Source: an uncultured Phycisphaerales bacterium
GTDB lineage: Bacteria > Planctomycetota > Phycisphaerae > Phycisphaerales > SM1A02
Reading direction: 5' to 3'
DNA: 64,000 bases
Assembly (NCBI GenBank): GCA_905480395.1
Contig: CAJQQE010000049.1
Coordinates: forward strand, 1 to 64,000
Below the pieces are notes generated by a model that saw only the letters and a list, made by a program, of their open reading frames with translations, searched no databases and was not told where the DNA came from. The position numbers and the translations under genes are program-made. The stretch's first letter is position 1. Each line of letters opens with the position of its first letter. Shown here one piece after another: positions 17,180 to 25,831 of the stretch.

Positions 17180-18922
17180 TCAGGAATCTGGCGCCTCATC
17201 AGCCATTCGCCGCAATTCTGAATAGAAGCGGCGGATCGCGAAGGGGACGACGGTGTTGTGAGTGGCGCCGGGGACCAACTCAATGAACCCCGGGCCTTCC
17301 GGGCTTTCGAGCCCGGCACGGGCGGCGTCGCTGGTCTTGATGAGTTGCTCGACGGCACGATTGAGGTAGTACGAATCGGCGTCGCCACAGATCAAGCGTA
17401 CGTGGTCCCGCAGGATCGGTCCGTACTGGTCGGGGTCCTCCCGAATCAAACGGCTGATGTCATACCGACTCCAGTCGCGGTCGATCACCACTCGATCGAT
17501 GAGTCCAGTCTGGAGATCGAACGCCGGCACTGGTAAGCCGGTGTTTGAGTCTCGTCGGGAAAACATCGCATTCCAAGCGCCCCACTGTTCTCCGCTCGTA
17601 AAATCCGGCGACAGTGAACGTTCCATCGCGATCTCTTCTTCGATCGTCATCATCACGCGATCCTGCGTTTCGGTCAGCGGTGTTCGGTAGCTGGGATGCG
17701 GGCGGCCTTGATCGTCGGAGAACATGTCGTGGTCGGTGGTGAGATCGACGGTGCCAAAGGCGCTGAAGTCCACTGGGTCTGGAGCGCTGGAGAAGGCGCC
17801 GCCGAAGGTCTCGGGATGTTGAAGTTGGAGCCAGAGGCTCGACCATCCGCCGCTGGAGTGGCCGGTGAGGAACCGGCCCTCTGGCGAGGAGATCAGCCGA
17901 AATCGACGTTCGAGCCAGGGGATGAGTTCTTCGACCAGTGCGGTCGCCCGGGGTCCGAAATTGTCGCTATCAACAAACCCGTGATGGCCAAGGCGATCGT
18001 CCGGATCCAGCACGATCCAGATCGCTTGAGGAAGCACCGCACGCATCGCGGGATCGTCCAGCATGCGAGCGAATCGAGCGGCATCTCGGTGGTTGCCACC
18101 GAATCCGGGGATGACGTAGATCACTGGCCAGAACCGGCGCGCGGCGTCGATGTCGAAGTATGCCGGCGGGAACGCCACGCCGGCGCGATGAAACACTGGT
18201 CGTTCGAGTGCCTTGGTCAGGATCGGACTCTCAATCTCGATCCATTGGAGGTTGTCCCGCTCGGGGAGCGGGTCCTCCGGAAGCACCGAGTTGATTGAGA
18301 GGTCGAAAGTCTGGGCGACGCCGGCTCGGAAGATGATTTCTGTCGGAGGTGAGACGGGATTGCCCGAGGCCGCGTGACTTCGTTTCAGGCCGAGATCAAG
18401 CACCGCCCGAGCGAGGAATCGGCCGTTGAGTCGGTCGAGCCGATCTGGCACCATGGCGATCTGTGGATGGTCTGCGCCGAGCAGGAAGACATTGGCGTCG
18501 GTAATCGCCTTGCTGGTGATGGGAATCGAGAGGATCGGCTGCGGTCTTTGAAAGAACGGAGCAGAGAGGGGATCTTCGCGACGCATCCGCCCGGAACGCT
18601 CGCACAGGAGTATCAGAAGCCGCGGCTGAGCCGTTCGGTCCGCTTGAAGCGAATCACGGGCACTCGCGGCCGCCGCGGGCTCAAGGGTCACTCGGAAGAT
18701 CGTGGCGGTCGGCGGTGGTGGTGCGGGTGCCACGTCACGAGCGTCGAATGGCCGGTCCTTCGGGAGCGGCGTCGATTCCTGTGCGAGGCCGCCTCCGGAC
18801 GCCGAAGTGGCGAATAGGAGACCGCACAGGCCAAGGATCGCCCAAAGGGCCGGTGGGCCCCAGTGAGGCTGAATTGGCCCGGCAAGGGGTGACGTTGGCA
18901 AGATTTGGAATTGGGATCGCAT
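17180..18922 (-). CDS. secreted alpha/beta-hydrolase, esterase D/feruloyl type
   Basis: Predicted exported hydrolase of 580 residues. The N-terminus has a hydrophobic export segment (ALWAILGLCGLLFATSASG). The C-terminal half fits the putative-esterase family (PF00756 type): WPVIYVIPGFGGNHRDA, the nucleophile elbow TGHSSGGWSS (serine near residue 356), VRLICGDADSYY carrying a likely acid residue, and GATHNTVVPF carrying the likely catalytic histidine. The first 200 residues look like a separate beta-rich domain with no name I can give. Substrate unknown; feruloyl, acetyl or siderophore esters are all handled by this fold. Its ATG lies within the region divergent to the next lipoprotein. Confidence 0.8.
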   Translation of the reverse strand: MRSQFQILPTSPLAGPIQPHWGPPALWAILGLCGLLFATSASGGGLAQESTPLPKDRPFDARDVAPAPPPPTATIFRVTLEPAAAASARDSLQADRTAQPRLLILLCERSGRMRREDPLSAPFFQRPQPILSIPITSKAITDANVFLLGADHPQIAMVPDRLDRLNGRFLARAVLDLGLKRSHAASGNPVSPPTEIIFRAGVAQTFDLSINSVLPEDPLPERDNLQWIEIESPILTKALERPVFHRAGVAFPPAYFDIDAARRFWPVIYVIPGFGGNHRDAARFARMLDDPAMRAVLPQAIWIVLDPDDRLGHHGFVDSDNFGPRATALVEELIPWLERRFRLISSPEGRFLTGHSSGGWSSLWLQLQHPETFGGAFSSAPDPVDFSAFGTVDLTTDHDMFSDDQGRPHPSYRTPLTETQDRVMMTIEEEIAMERSLSPDFTSGEQWGAWNAMFSRRDSNTGLPVPAFDLQTGLIDRVVIDRDWSRYDISRLIREDPDQYGPILRDHVRLICGDADSYYLNRAVEQLIKTSDAARAGLESPEGPGFIELVPGATHNTVVPFAIRRFYSELRRMADEAPDS

Positions 18923-19133
18923 GTACAGATGCTACGGCGACGAGGGCAAAGAGGGCGATTGTGTCGGATTGGGACCCTTCGTCGGCTCGGAAACTGGTTT
19001 TCGGTCGCTCGATTGGGAGTTCAAACCCCAATCCAGCCGATACTTGTCCGGGGCCCTGTCCGACGGTTGTCGTCGGCTGTCTCCGTGCCCAATGGGAACG
19101 TCGCTCTTTCCGGACCATCAAGCAGGATCTCGC

Positions 19134-20006
19134 ATGCAGCCTCACTCCGTTTCAAACAAGTGCTCGATCATTATCCCCTCGCCCCGCTGGTCGAAGCTGG
19201 CGTTCATCGCCTCCCTCGTTTCAGCCTCGGTCCTCCAGGGGTGCATTGCGACGCCGACCTCCGGTCTTGAGCGAATGAGCAACGCCATGGTGTACGGGGA
19301 AATGTCCTTCGACGACCCGGAGATCGTGGTTGCCACCAGCGGTCCGGTGGATATCGATCTTGAGTCCTTCGGTGGCACGGTTGTCGTGGAAGCGGTGCCC
19401 GGCCTCCAGAACACCATCATCGAGCCGGTTCGCCGTGCTCGTCATGGTCACCTCCGTCGTGATGATGCCGTGTCTTCGCTTGACGCCATGGACTATGTCG
19501 TCGAGTTGATTCCCGGCGATCTTGATCGGGAGACGGTTCGGATTGTGGCGAGCAGCAGCGGTGCCGAGTCCCATTTTCAAGGTATTGATTTCCGCATTCG
19601 GACCGCGGATCTGGGATCGGTCAAGGTACGAACCGGCCGTGGGCGAGTCTGGGTGAAGAACAACACGGGCGGCGTCGACGTGCAAACGACACATGGCGAC
19701 ATTCGAGTGATCACGCTTCACCCGATGAATGATCCGATCGTGCTGGTCACCAAGGAAGGCGAAGTCGACTACCGGGCGCCCAAGGGTTCGACCGGGATCT
19801 ACGACCTTCGCTCCATCGGTGGCCTCGTCTACAACCGATTCACCCAAGCTCGCGTGATCAGCACCTCCGCGGAAAATGGCCCCGCCATCTTCGTCGCCGA
19901 GGTCGGTGGCGGCCTGAACCCCGTTCTGGTCCGAACCACCTATGGCGACATTCGCGTGGCGGTTACCGAGAATCCGACCGGGGTCGGCCCCGTGATCATG
20001 GAATGA
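19134..20006 (+). CDS. lipoprotein with beta-helix-like repeats
   Basis: Predicted lipoprotein of 290 residues with a lipobox VLQGC (Cys37). The start at 19134 follows a weak AGCAGGAT site; the open frame upstream overlaps the divergent gene and is not used. The mature part is beta-rich, with repeating short strands of the form 'x-V-x-V-x-T-x-x-G-x-I/V' (for example VDVQTTHGDIRVIT and LVRTTYGDIRVAV), which resembles adhesin-like DUF4097 repeats. I do not assign a function. It ends 50 bases before rlmE. Confidence 0.65.
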   Translation: MQPHSVSNKCSIIIPSPRWSKLAFIASLVSASVLQGCIATPTSGLERMSNAMVYGEMSFDDPEIVVATSGPVDIDLESFGGTVVVEAVPGLQNTIIEPVRRARHGHLRRDDAVSSLDAMDYVVELIPGDLDRETVRIVASSSGAESHFQGIDFRIRTADLGSVKVRTGRGRVWVKNNTGGVDVQTTHGDIRVITLHPMNDPIVLVTKEGEVDYRAPKGSTGIYDLRSIGGLVYNRFTQARVISTSAENGPAIFVAEVGGGLNPVLVRTTYGDIRVAVTENPTGVGPVIME

Positions 20007-20056
20007 ATTCACATGATTTCGGGGGGCCTTTGAGCCCAGAACAGGATTGAGCCGCC

Positions 20057-20728
20057 GTGCGCGACGTTCAAGACCATTGGTTTCGTCAGGCAAAGCGCGA
20101 GGGCTACCGCTCTCGAGCGGCGTTCAAGTTGAAGGAAATTGACGACAAGAAGAAGGTGCTGTCCAAGGGCGATCGAGTGCTCGATTGTGGAGCGGCCCCC
20201 GGCTCATGGTGTCAGGTCGCTTCTCGCCGAATCGGTCCTCGGGGGTCGGTCATCGGGGTGGACCTGAAGTTGATTGATCCGTCTGGCCTGCCCCCCAATG
20301 TCATTCTGCGGGAAGCGGATCTTCGAGAGGTCGATCTCGCATCGCTGGGGGGCGCGGCGTTTGACGTGGTGCTCTCCGACATGGCGCCGGATACGACCGG
20401 CGATCACTTTGGCGACCATCACCGATCGATTCGACTCTGCAATGAACTTCTTGATCGTGCCGGCACCTGGCTCCGGCCCGGCGGCAATCTGGTCATGAAG
20501 GTATTTGAGGGCGAGGCATACCGTGACTTGCTCGACCGGGCTGGATCGATGTTTGAGAAGGCCAAAGGATTCAAGCCGTTGGCGAGCCGAGGCGAGTCCG
20601 TTGAGATGTTCGTGATTTGCTCGAAGCATCTCACGGCTTCGGAAAAAGCAGCCGAAAGTGGCGGGGCCGCGGAGGTGGAGGAGATCGCGCCTCCCCGACC
20701 AAAACCTGGCCCCGGTTGGAGCGTTTGA
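20057..20728 (+). CDS. rlmE: 23S rRNA 2'-O-uridine methyltransferase, RlmE/FtsJ type
   Basis: SAM-dependent 2'-O-methyltransferase of the FtsJ/RrmJ family, which in E. coli modifies U2552 of 23S rRNA in the 50S subunit. It uses a GTG start. Seen: SRAAFKLKEID, the SAM loop VLDCGAAPGSWCQVA, and the catalytic tetrad as Lys24, Asp108 (LSDMAP), Lys148 (VMKVFEG) and Glu183 (ESVEMFV). All four positions fit the family. Length 223, with a short acidic/proline-rich tail beyond the domain. The role in ribosome assembly is inferred from the family. Confidence 0.94.
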   Translation: MRDVQDHWFRQAKREGYRSRAAFKLKEIDDKKKVLSKGDRVLDCGAAPGSWCQVASRRIGPRGSVIGVDLKLIDPSGLPPNVILREADLREVDLASLGGAAFDVVLSDMAPDTTGDHFGDHHRSIRLCNELLDRAGTWLRPGGNLVMKVFEGEAYRDLLDRAGSMFEKAKGFKPLASRGESVEMFVICSKHLTASEKAAESGGAAEVEEIAPPRPKPGPGWSV

Positions 20729-20884
20729 CGCTCGCGCAGTTCCTTCGCCCAGCCGAATCGATCGAGGCGCAACTGTTGCCGGATCGATCACCGAAACTTC
20801 TGTTGGCATCTTGATCTGGGGAGCACGAGGGCCTTCTGGGGGTCTTGGTCGCGGATTGGGCGTGGTTGGCATGGGGCTTGCCTC

Positions 20885-20915
20885 TCTCCGGGGCACACGT
20901 ACCCTTCCCCGGAGA
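20885..20915 (+). promoter_or_regulatory. hairpin that masks the ribosome site of the AWGS gene
   Basis: TCTCCGGGG (20885-20893) pairs perfectly with CCCCGGAGA (20907-20915) across a 13-base loop. The right arm contains the GGAGA Shine-Dalgarno sequence of the ATG at 20922, so in the folded mRNA the ribosome site is buried. This would make translation depend on opening the stem, by heat, a ligand, a protein or another RNA. The pairing is directly seen; the regulation is inference. Confidence 0.55.
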
Positions 20916-20921
20916 ATAACC

Positions 20922-21905
20922 ATGCAGATCGGACCATCAAGCCCCGAGCTTCTCAGCCCCGCCGGCCTCTCGAAGGTGCTCAGTAGCGCATCGAACACCG
21001 TTCGACCAGTGGAGTCGACGCCTCCGACGGAAGCGCCACCGACGGCCGCAGGAACTCAACTTCTCGACATGGACGCTTTCATGTCTGCCTGGGGAAGTGA
21101 TGACCAGACCTGGGATGTGGATGGTTCGGGTTCGGTCGACGGCATCGATCTTGGCCAGTTGCTCTCGGCACAGACTGCGGCTCAATCCGGCGATGCAGAC
21201 CTGCAATCACTCCTTGGGGCCTGGGGCTCTGCGGATCCCGATTGGGACTTCAATGCGGATGGCGTGGTCGATGGACAGGATCTGGGCATCTATCTTGAAA
21301 GTGGTATTCCGGCTGAGTCCGATTCACCCACCGATCCCATGTCCGTCGAGGGCTTCATGACAGCCTGGGGATCGTCTGATGCGATGTACGACCTAAATGG
21401 TGATGGGACGGTTGATGGCCAAGACCTTGGGCAGTATCTCGAGGAGCAGATGCAATCAACGGCCGACCCGAGCCAGCTGGATCGTTTCATGAAGGCATGG
21501 GGAAGTGATCACCCGGACTTCGACTTCAATGGCGACGGTATCGTTGACGGCACGGACCTCGGCATCATGCTGGAGAATTCCGGTGGAACTCAGATGCCGG
21601 CCTCCGAGCTTCCTGAGCAGGCTTCCGAGATGATGAAGGCCAGCGTCAATCGGCTGACCAGCTACGCGATGTCGCGACTCGATACAAACGGGGATGGGTT
21701 CATCCCAATGGACTCGTTGGCATTGAACGATGCATTCAAGCAGCAATTTGACGCTGACGGTGACGGTCAACTCTCGCAAGCCGAGGTCTTTTCCATGATC
21801 TCGAGTGAGGCGAAACGAGTGATGAGCTTCGAGGGATTCAACATTGCCGAGTTCAACTCGCGATGGGAAAGCCTTCTCGACGGCGGTTCGGGGAACATCG
21901 AATGA
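20922..21905 (+). CDS. dockerin-like AWGS-repeat calcium-loop protein
   Basis: A 327-residue protein with no signal peptide that I can see. After a Pro/Thr/Ser-rich first 45 residues come four repeats of roughly 45 residues, each with an F/L-x-x-AWGS helix, then a dockerin-style calcium loop (for example DLNGDGTVDGQD, with Asp at position 12) and DLG at the exit. Two more EF-hand loops follow (DTNGDGFIPMDS and the canonical DADGDGQLSQAE). Cellulosomal dockerins have two loops each; here each repeat has one. The start ATG follows a GGAGA site that lies in a hairpin. The stop overlaps the next gene's ATG (ATGA). Function unknown; calcium binding is a strong guess. Confidence 0.8.
   Translation: MQIGPSSPELLSPAGLSKVLSSASNTVRPVESTPPTEAPPTAAGTQLLDMDAFMSAWGSDDQTWDVDGSGSVDGIDLGQLLSAQTAAQSGDADLQSLLGAWGSADPDWDFNADGVVDGQDLGIYLESGIPAESDSPTDPMSVEGFMTAWGSSDAMYDLNGDGTVDGQDLGQYLEEQMQSTADPSQLDRFMKAWGSDHPDFDFNGDGIVDGTDLGIMLENSGGTQMPASELPEQASEMMKASVNRLTSYAMSRLDTNGDGFIPMDSLALNDAFKQQFDADGDGQLSQAEVFSMISSEAKRVMSFEGFNIAEFNSRWESLLDGGSGNIE
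21069..21590 (+). repeat. four tandem AWGS/calcium-loop repeats
   Basis: Protein-level tandem repeat within the AWGS gene. Approximate units: residues 50-90, 93-135, 141-183 and 186-222. The shared core is F-M-x-A-W-G-S, about seven residues, then D-x-N-G-D-G-x-V-D-G-x-D-L-G. DNA identity between units is lower than protein identity, so the repeats look old and selected rather than a recent slip. Confidence 0.75.
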
Positions 21906-22165
21906 CCCCGATGCGACGCATCAACGGGAGCCACGCGGACCGTCGGTTCGCTGATGTCCGGCCCTCGATCGGAGTCGATCCGACGGTGATCGCCGCGATT
22001 GCGGACCGAGTGGGGGGAATCCTCTCGAGTCTCGGACACGAGTCGATCCCGCCCAATATCTCGATGGTGCTCGATCGCCTGAATCTGCCCGAGCCGGCCG
22101 CGGAGGCAGTTCTTCAACGGTTGATGCAGGCGCGGCCGCTGGGAACCGTCGAGGTCACGGCCTGA
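21902..22165 (+). CDS. small protein coupled to the AWGS protein
   Basis: An 87-residue unrecognised protein whose ATG overlaps the stop of the AWGS gene (ATGA), which predicts translational coupling and roughly equal amounts. It has a basic N-terminus (MTPMRRINGSHADRRF) and two predicted amphipathic helices (DPTVIAAIADRVGGILSSL and AAEAVLQRLMQ). No cysteine, signal peptide or membrane segment. A hairpin terminator follows at once, so the two genes form a complete transcription end. Likely a partner or chaperone of the AWGS protein; inference from coupling only. Confidence 0.6.
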   Translation: MTPMRRINGSHADRRFADVRPSIGVDPTVIAAIADRVGGILSSLGHESIPPNISMVLDRLNLPEPAAEAVLQRLMQARPLGTVEVTA

Positions 22166-22192
22166 GACCAGATTCGAATTTTCGAAATTGCC

Positions 22193-22230
22193 GTCGGCCC
22201 ATCGTGATCACGCGGTGGGCCGACTCTTTG
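22193..22230 (+). terminator. terminator after the AWGS pair
   Basis: A 12-bp stem (GTCGGCCCATCG with CGGTGGGCCGAC, one G-U pair) and an eight-base loop are followed by TCTTT. It ends eight bases before the convergent dapL stop. Confidence 0.65.
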
Positions 22231-22237
22231 GGTTCGT

Positions 22238-23473
22238 CTAGACGAGTTTCGTGAGTCTGGTGACGACTTCCTCGACATTCGCTCGGCTATTGAAGGCGCT
22301 GATCCGGAAGTAGCCCTCGCCACATCGTCCGAAACCTGCACCGGGTGTGGTGACGATTTGTGCATCCTTGAGGAGTCGGTCAAACATCCCCCAGCTGTCC
22401 TGCCCCGGTGGGCACTTGACCCAGACGTACGGGGCATTTTCGCCACCATGCACCGTGAGACCCATCGCTTCGCATCCGCTTCGGAGGAGGGAGGCGTTGG
22501 TCATGTAGTGGTCGATGAGCATCGAAGTCTGCTCGAGCCCTTCGGCTGAGTAAAGGGCTTCGGCGCCTCGTTGCACTGGCCAGCTGACGCCGTTACTTCG
22601 CGTGCTCCACCGCCGGCTCCAGAGTTGGTGAAGTGGGACGGTCTGTCCGTCACGGGTGCGACCTTCGAGCGTCTTCGGAACCACCGTGTATCCGCAGCGA
22701 AGGCCGGTGAACCCGCCGTTCTTGGAGAAGCTTCGCGTTTCGATGGCACATCGGTTGGCCCCGGGAATCTCGAAGATACTGCGGGGTAGGTCTGGATCGC
22801 GGATGAAATTCACGTAGGCGGCGTCGTAGACGATGAGCGCGTCGTGTTCGATCGCCCATTCGACCCAGACCCGGAGGCGGGCGTGGTCGATCGTGGATCC
22901 CGTCGGGTTATTCGGGAAGCAGAGGTATACGAGGTCCACCGGCGTTTCGGGAGGGCTGGGCACAAAGCCGTTGGCTTCGTTCCCCTCCATTGTGATGAGG
23001 TCTTCGTAGCCTCCGTCCTCCAGTGGCCCGCCGGTATTTCCAGTCATGACGTTCGTGTCGACGTAGACGGGATAGACCGGGTCGGTTACCGCGACGCGGT
23101 TTCCAACCCCGAGGATCTCGAGCAGGCTCCCGCAATCACCCTTTGAACCGTCGCTCACGAAAATTTCATCATCGGCGATCGCGATGCCCCGGCTGCGGTA
23201 GTCGTGTTCCGCGATGGCGTGGCGAAGAAAATCGTAGCCGGTCGGAGGGGGATACCCCCGGAATGTCGCGTGGGATCCGAGGTCGTCGATCGCGGTGTGC
23301 ATGGCCGTGAGCACCGCCGGAACGATCGGCTCGGTGACGTCGCCGATGCCGCATCGGATGATGCGTTCGGCGAGCGAGGGATTCGTGTCGACATAGTCGC
23401 TGACGCGTCGGGCGATCTCCGGGAAGAGGTACCCAGCGGAAAGTTTGAGGTAGTTTTCGTTGATGAAGACCAT
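22238..23473 (-). CDS. dapL: LL-diaminopimelate aminotransferase
   Basis: PLP-dependent aminotransferase (EC 2.6.1.83) that converts tetrahydrodipicolinate directly to LL-diaminopimelate for lysine and peptidoglycan. Length 411, typical. Seen: FPEIARRVSDY at the start, IRCGIGDVTEP, FVSDGSKGDCG, CFPNNPTGS, the PLP lysine in SFSKNGGFTGLRCGY (Lys251) and the C-terminal GFGRCGEGYFRISAF arginine motif. DapL is the route used by plants, Chlamydiae and many Planctomycetes, which fits the proposed lineage. Terminator-linked convergent neighbour is the AWGS pair. Confidence 0.94.
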   Translation of the reverse strand: MVFINENYLKLSAGYLFPEIARRVSDYVDTNPSLAERIIRCGIGDVTEPIVPAVLTAMHTAIDDLGSHATFRGYPPPTGYDFLRHAIAEHDYRSRGIAIADDEIFVSDGSKGDCGSLLEILGVGNRVAVTDPVYPVYVDTNVMTGNTGGPLEDGGYEDLITMEGNEANGFVPSPPETPVDLVYLCFPNNPTGSTIDHARLRVWVEWAIEHDALIVYDAAYVNFIRDPDLPRSIFEIPGANRCAIETRSFSKNGGFTGLRCGYTVVPKTLEGRTRDGQTVPLHQLWSRRWSTRSNGVSWPVQRGAEALYSAEGLEQTSMLIDHYMTNASLLRSGCEAMGLTVHGGENAPYVWVKCPPGQDSWGMFDRLLKDAQIVTTPGAGFGRCGEGYFRISAFNSRANVEEVVTRLTKLV

Positions 23474-23626
23474 GCGTTTTCTCGTTCTAAATCAGTTTTT
23501 GGGACCAGGTGAATCTGATCCGCGCGGGACGGGCATACGGAAACCGAAGTGCGCAGCATACGTCCCCCGGGATCCATCGGAATGTACGCGTGACCTGCAG
23601 ATTGGGACGGTGTCGCCCGGAGTTGC

Positions 23627-24253
23627 TCAGTTGATCGGCTGGAAGAGCCGGACGGCGACCGCGGGCGGGAAATTGGCCATGACGAGTTGGCGGGATCCTC
23701 GGTGCTGTCGATGTAGCCTCTTGCCGTGGGCGTCGATTTGCCGGAGGTTTCGTCTCGACTGGGGGCTGGTGACCGGCGCCTTCATGACACGGACCGCGGC
23801 GTATTCGAAGTAGGTGAGATCGCCGCCTTCTCCGAGCAGGCTGAGCATTCTCTTAAAGATGCTTCGAACCAAAGAGGGGGGAAAGTTGTTGAAGGGGAGG
23901 CCGCAGATAATGTGATCGAAGGTGCCGGTGACCGGTGCCGACTCGATCGGAGACTCGTGAAGCTCGACCGTCGAGTTTGGGTGGCGCTGGCGGAACGGAT
24001 CAAGCAACCGCTTTTCGAGCACCTTGCAGAAGAACGGATTGATTTCGACGATATGAAACTCGTCTTCGGGTCGAACGGACTGGAGAATCTTTGCCGTGAA
24101 GGGGCCGGTCCCCGGTCCCACTTCGAGGATTCGCTTCGGCCCGGTCGACTTGCGAAGAGAACTGGTCATCTCATTCGCGAGCCGATCACCACTCGGCCAG
24201 ACCGCCCCGGTGTGCTTGAAGTTTCGAAATGTCTGCGAAAGAAAATCAAACAT
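23627..24253 (-). CDS. SAM methyltransferase, PmtA/KsgA-like
   Basis: Class I SAM-dependent methyltransferase of 208 residues. The start MFDFLSQTFRNFKHTGAV is typical of the phospholipid N-methyltransferase (PmtA-like) group, so I use the ATG at 24253 with GAGAG upstream rather than the one at 24268. Seen: SAM motif ILEVGPGTGPFTAKIL, acidic loop HIVEINPFF, and a GLPFNNFPP motif equivalent to the NPPY-type loop. The substrate is either a lipid headgroup amine or rRNA; the PmtA reading is favoured by the N-terminus. It acts in the cytosol, perhaps at the membrane. Confidence 0.75.
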   Translation of the reverse strand: MFDFLSQTFRNFKHTGAVWPSGDRLANEMTSSLRKSTGPKRILEVGPGTGPFTAKILQSVRPEDEFHIVEINPFFCKVLEKRLLDPFRQRHPNSTVELHESPIESAPVTGTFDHIICGLPFNNFPPSLVRSIFKRMLSLLGEGGDLTYFEYAAVRVMKAPVTSPQSRRNLRQIDAHGKRLHRQHRGSRQLVMANFPPAVAVRLFQPIN

Positions 24254-24361
24254 GGCAGATACTCTCATCGGTCGAAGGAGTCACAGGATAGTGAGGAGGT
24301 CCTAGGACGACCACTATCTCGGGTTCCTTGGCGGGCAATTTCGCCGGTTCCATCACTGAAT

Positions 24362-25453
24362 TCAGGAAATCTTAGGGATGAACGACTCGTTGCTCTGAAG
24401 ATCTCGGCAGAATCGGGCGAAGATTCGAGCGATGGCATCCAAGTCTTCGAGACTGCTGAGCTCGACGGTGGTGTGCATGTAGCGAATTGGGAGGCTGACC
24501 AAGCCACAAGGGATGCCGCCGTTACGAAGGAAGATGGCATCCGTATCGGTGCCGGATCTTCCCGGCGTCGCCGAGCGCTGAATCGTGATTTTCTCTGCGG
24601 CCGCGGCGGCAAGAAGTTTGGCAACCACAATCGGTTGGGCTGGACCGCCTACCGCGATCTTCGGGCCTCCCGACATTTTGAAATCACCGTGTCGGTTGCG
24701 ATCGATGCCGGGCGTGTCGGTGGCATGTCCGACGTCGGTGACCAGCGCCACATCGGGCTTGAGTCCGTCCGCGATCATGGCCGCGCCGTGTAGGCCGACT
24801 TCTTCCTGAACGGTACTCACCGCGACCACATTGCAATGGAGTTTCTCGCGATCATCGGCCAGCAGCCGGATCGCTTCTGCGGCGGCCCAAGTTCCGATTC
24901 GATTATCGAGGCCTCGAGCGAGGATCATGTCTTCGCCCAGGAGCATGGATCCATCCGCAAAAACGCCAGCGTCGCCGATGTTTAGTTTCGCGGCGGCCTC
25001 TTCTTTCGACGTGCAACCGATGTCGATGAAGAGCTCGTGTAGCTTGCGGACTTTGGCATCGCGGGCACGATCTTGGAGATGAATCGCGGTAGCCCCGATC
25101 ACGCCAAGTACCGGTTCGTCGACACCCTCGACGCTGGAGAGAAAGCGGATTCGCTTACCGACAATCGAACCGGCGTCGATGCCGCCAATCTGGCGACAGT
25201 AGACGAAACCCTTCTCGTCGATGTTGTTCACCATGAGGCCGATCTCGTCGGCATGGCCGCAGATGGCCACGGTGGGAGCGTCATCCCGGCCGCATTCAAG
25301 GCGGGCGAAACAGTTGCCGTAGGCATCATTCCAGGTTGAGGTCGCGGACTGGCCGACCTCTTCGAGCCAGATGCGCTGGCCGGCAGTTTCATGGCCGGAC
25401 GGTGAGGGCGTGTCGAGGAGCCGACGGAGAAAATCGAGGGATTCTTTTCGCAT
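24362..25453 (-). CDS. M42 family aminopeptidase
   Basis: Co-catalytic zinc/cobalt aminopeptidase of the M42 (TET/FrvX) family, 363 residues, normally a dodecameric cytosolic enzyme that trims peptides. Seen: TPSPSGHETAGQ, the first metal His in CGHADEIGL, the bridging Asp in ARGLDNRIG, the catalytic Glu pair in STVQEEVGLHGA, VTDVGHATD, and the last metal His in IRYMHTTVE. All expected metal and catalytic positions are present. An unusual detail: a perfect GGAGG touches the ATG directly, too near for ordinary spacing. Confidence 0.88.
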   Translation of the reverse strand: MRKESLDFLRRLLDTPSPSGHETAGQRIWLEEVGQSATSTWNDAYGNCFARLECGRDDAPTVAICGHADEIGLMVNNIDEKGFVYCRQIGGIDAGSIVGKRIRFLSSVEGVDEPVLGVIGATAIHLQDRARDAKVRKLHELFIDIGCTSKEEAAAKLNIGDAGVFADGSMLLGEDMILARGLDNRIGTWAAAEAIRLLADDREKLHCNVVAVSTVQEEVGLHGAAMIADGLKPDVALVTDVGHATDTPGIDRNRHGDFKMSGGPKIAVGGPAQPIVVAKLLAAAAAEKITIQRSATPGRSGTDTDAIFLRNGGIPCGLVSLPIRYMHTTVELSSLEDLDAIARIFARFCRDLQSNESFIPKIS

Positions 25454-25507
25454 CCTCCGAGTCTAACCGCGACGCGGCGGGGCATCGAGTTCCTACCGGG
25501 CAAGGTC

Positions 25508-25831
25508 TTAGCCGTTGGTGGATCGCTTTGGACGTGCCTTCAGGCGTGGACCCTTGAAATCAAACATGGTGCCGGCATCACGAACGGTGGCGTTCGCGTC
25601 GCTCTCCGAGGGCTTTCCCGGAGTGCTGTCGGCGATGGGCGTATCAAGCGGATCTAACGCTCGTGGAGTCCCTTCGGATCGGGTCGCGGTCGAGTTGGGC
25701 ATCCCGGGCGTGTATGCGGAGCCCGCGACGGTTCCTTCGACGCGTTTGGAACGAGCATCGTCGATCGATCGCTCCATTCGTTGGAGGATGGTCCGCATTC
25801 GGTCGTTTGGGTCGTTTGCTTGGCGATTCAT
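25508..25831 (-). CDS. small hypothetical protein
   Basis: A 107-residue polar protein, hydrophilic throughout, rich in Ser, Thr, Pro and Arg in the middle and with a basic end (MFDFKGPRLKARPKRSTNG). The first 35 residues could form a helix (MRTILQRMERSIDDARSKR). No membrane segment or known domain. The opposite strand has an ORF of the same length; the minus strand is preferred because it lies in line with the M42 gene, 54 bases upstream of it, and because its C-terminus looks like a conserved protein tail. Its ATG overlaps the stop of a possible upstream 97-residue ORF. Confidence 0.5.
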   Translation of the reverse strand: MNRQANDPNDRMRTILQRMERSIDDARSKRVEGTVAGSAYTPGMPNSTATRSEGTPRALDPLDTPIADSTPGKPSESDANATVRDAGTMFDFKGPRLKARPKRSTNG

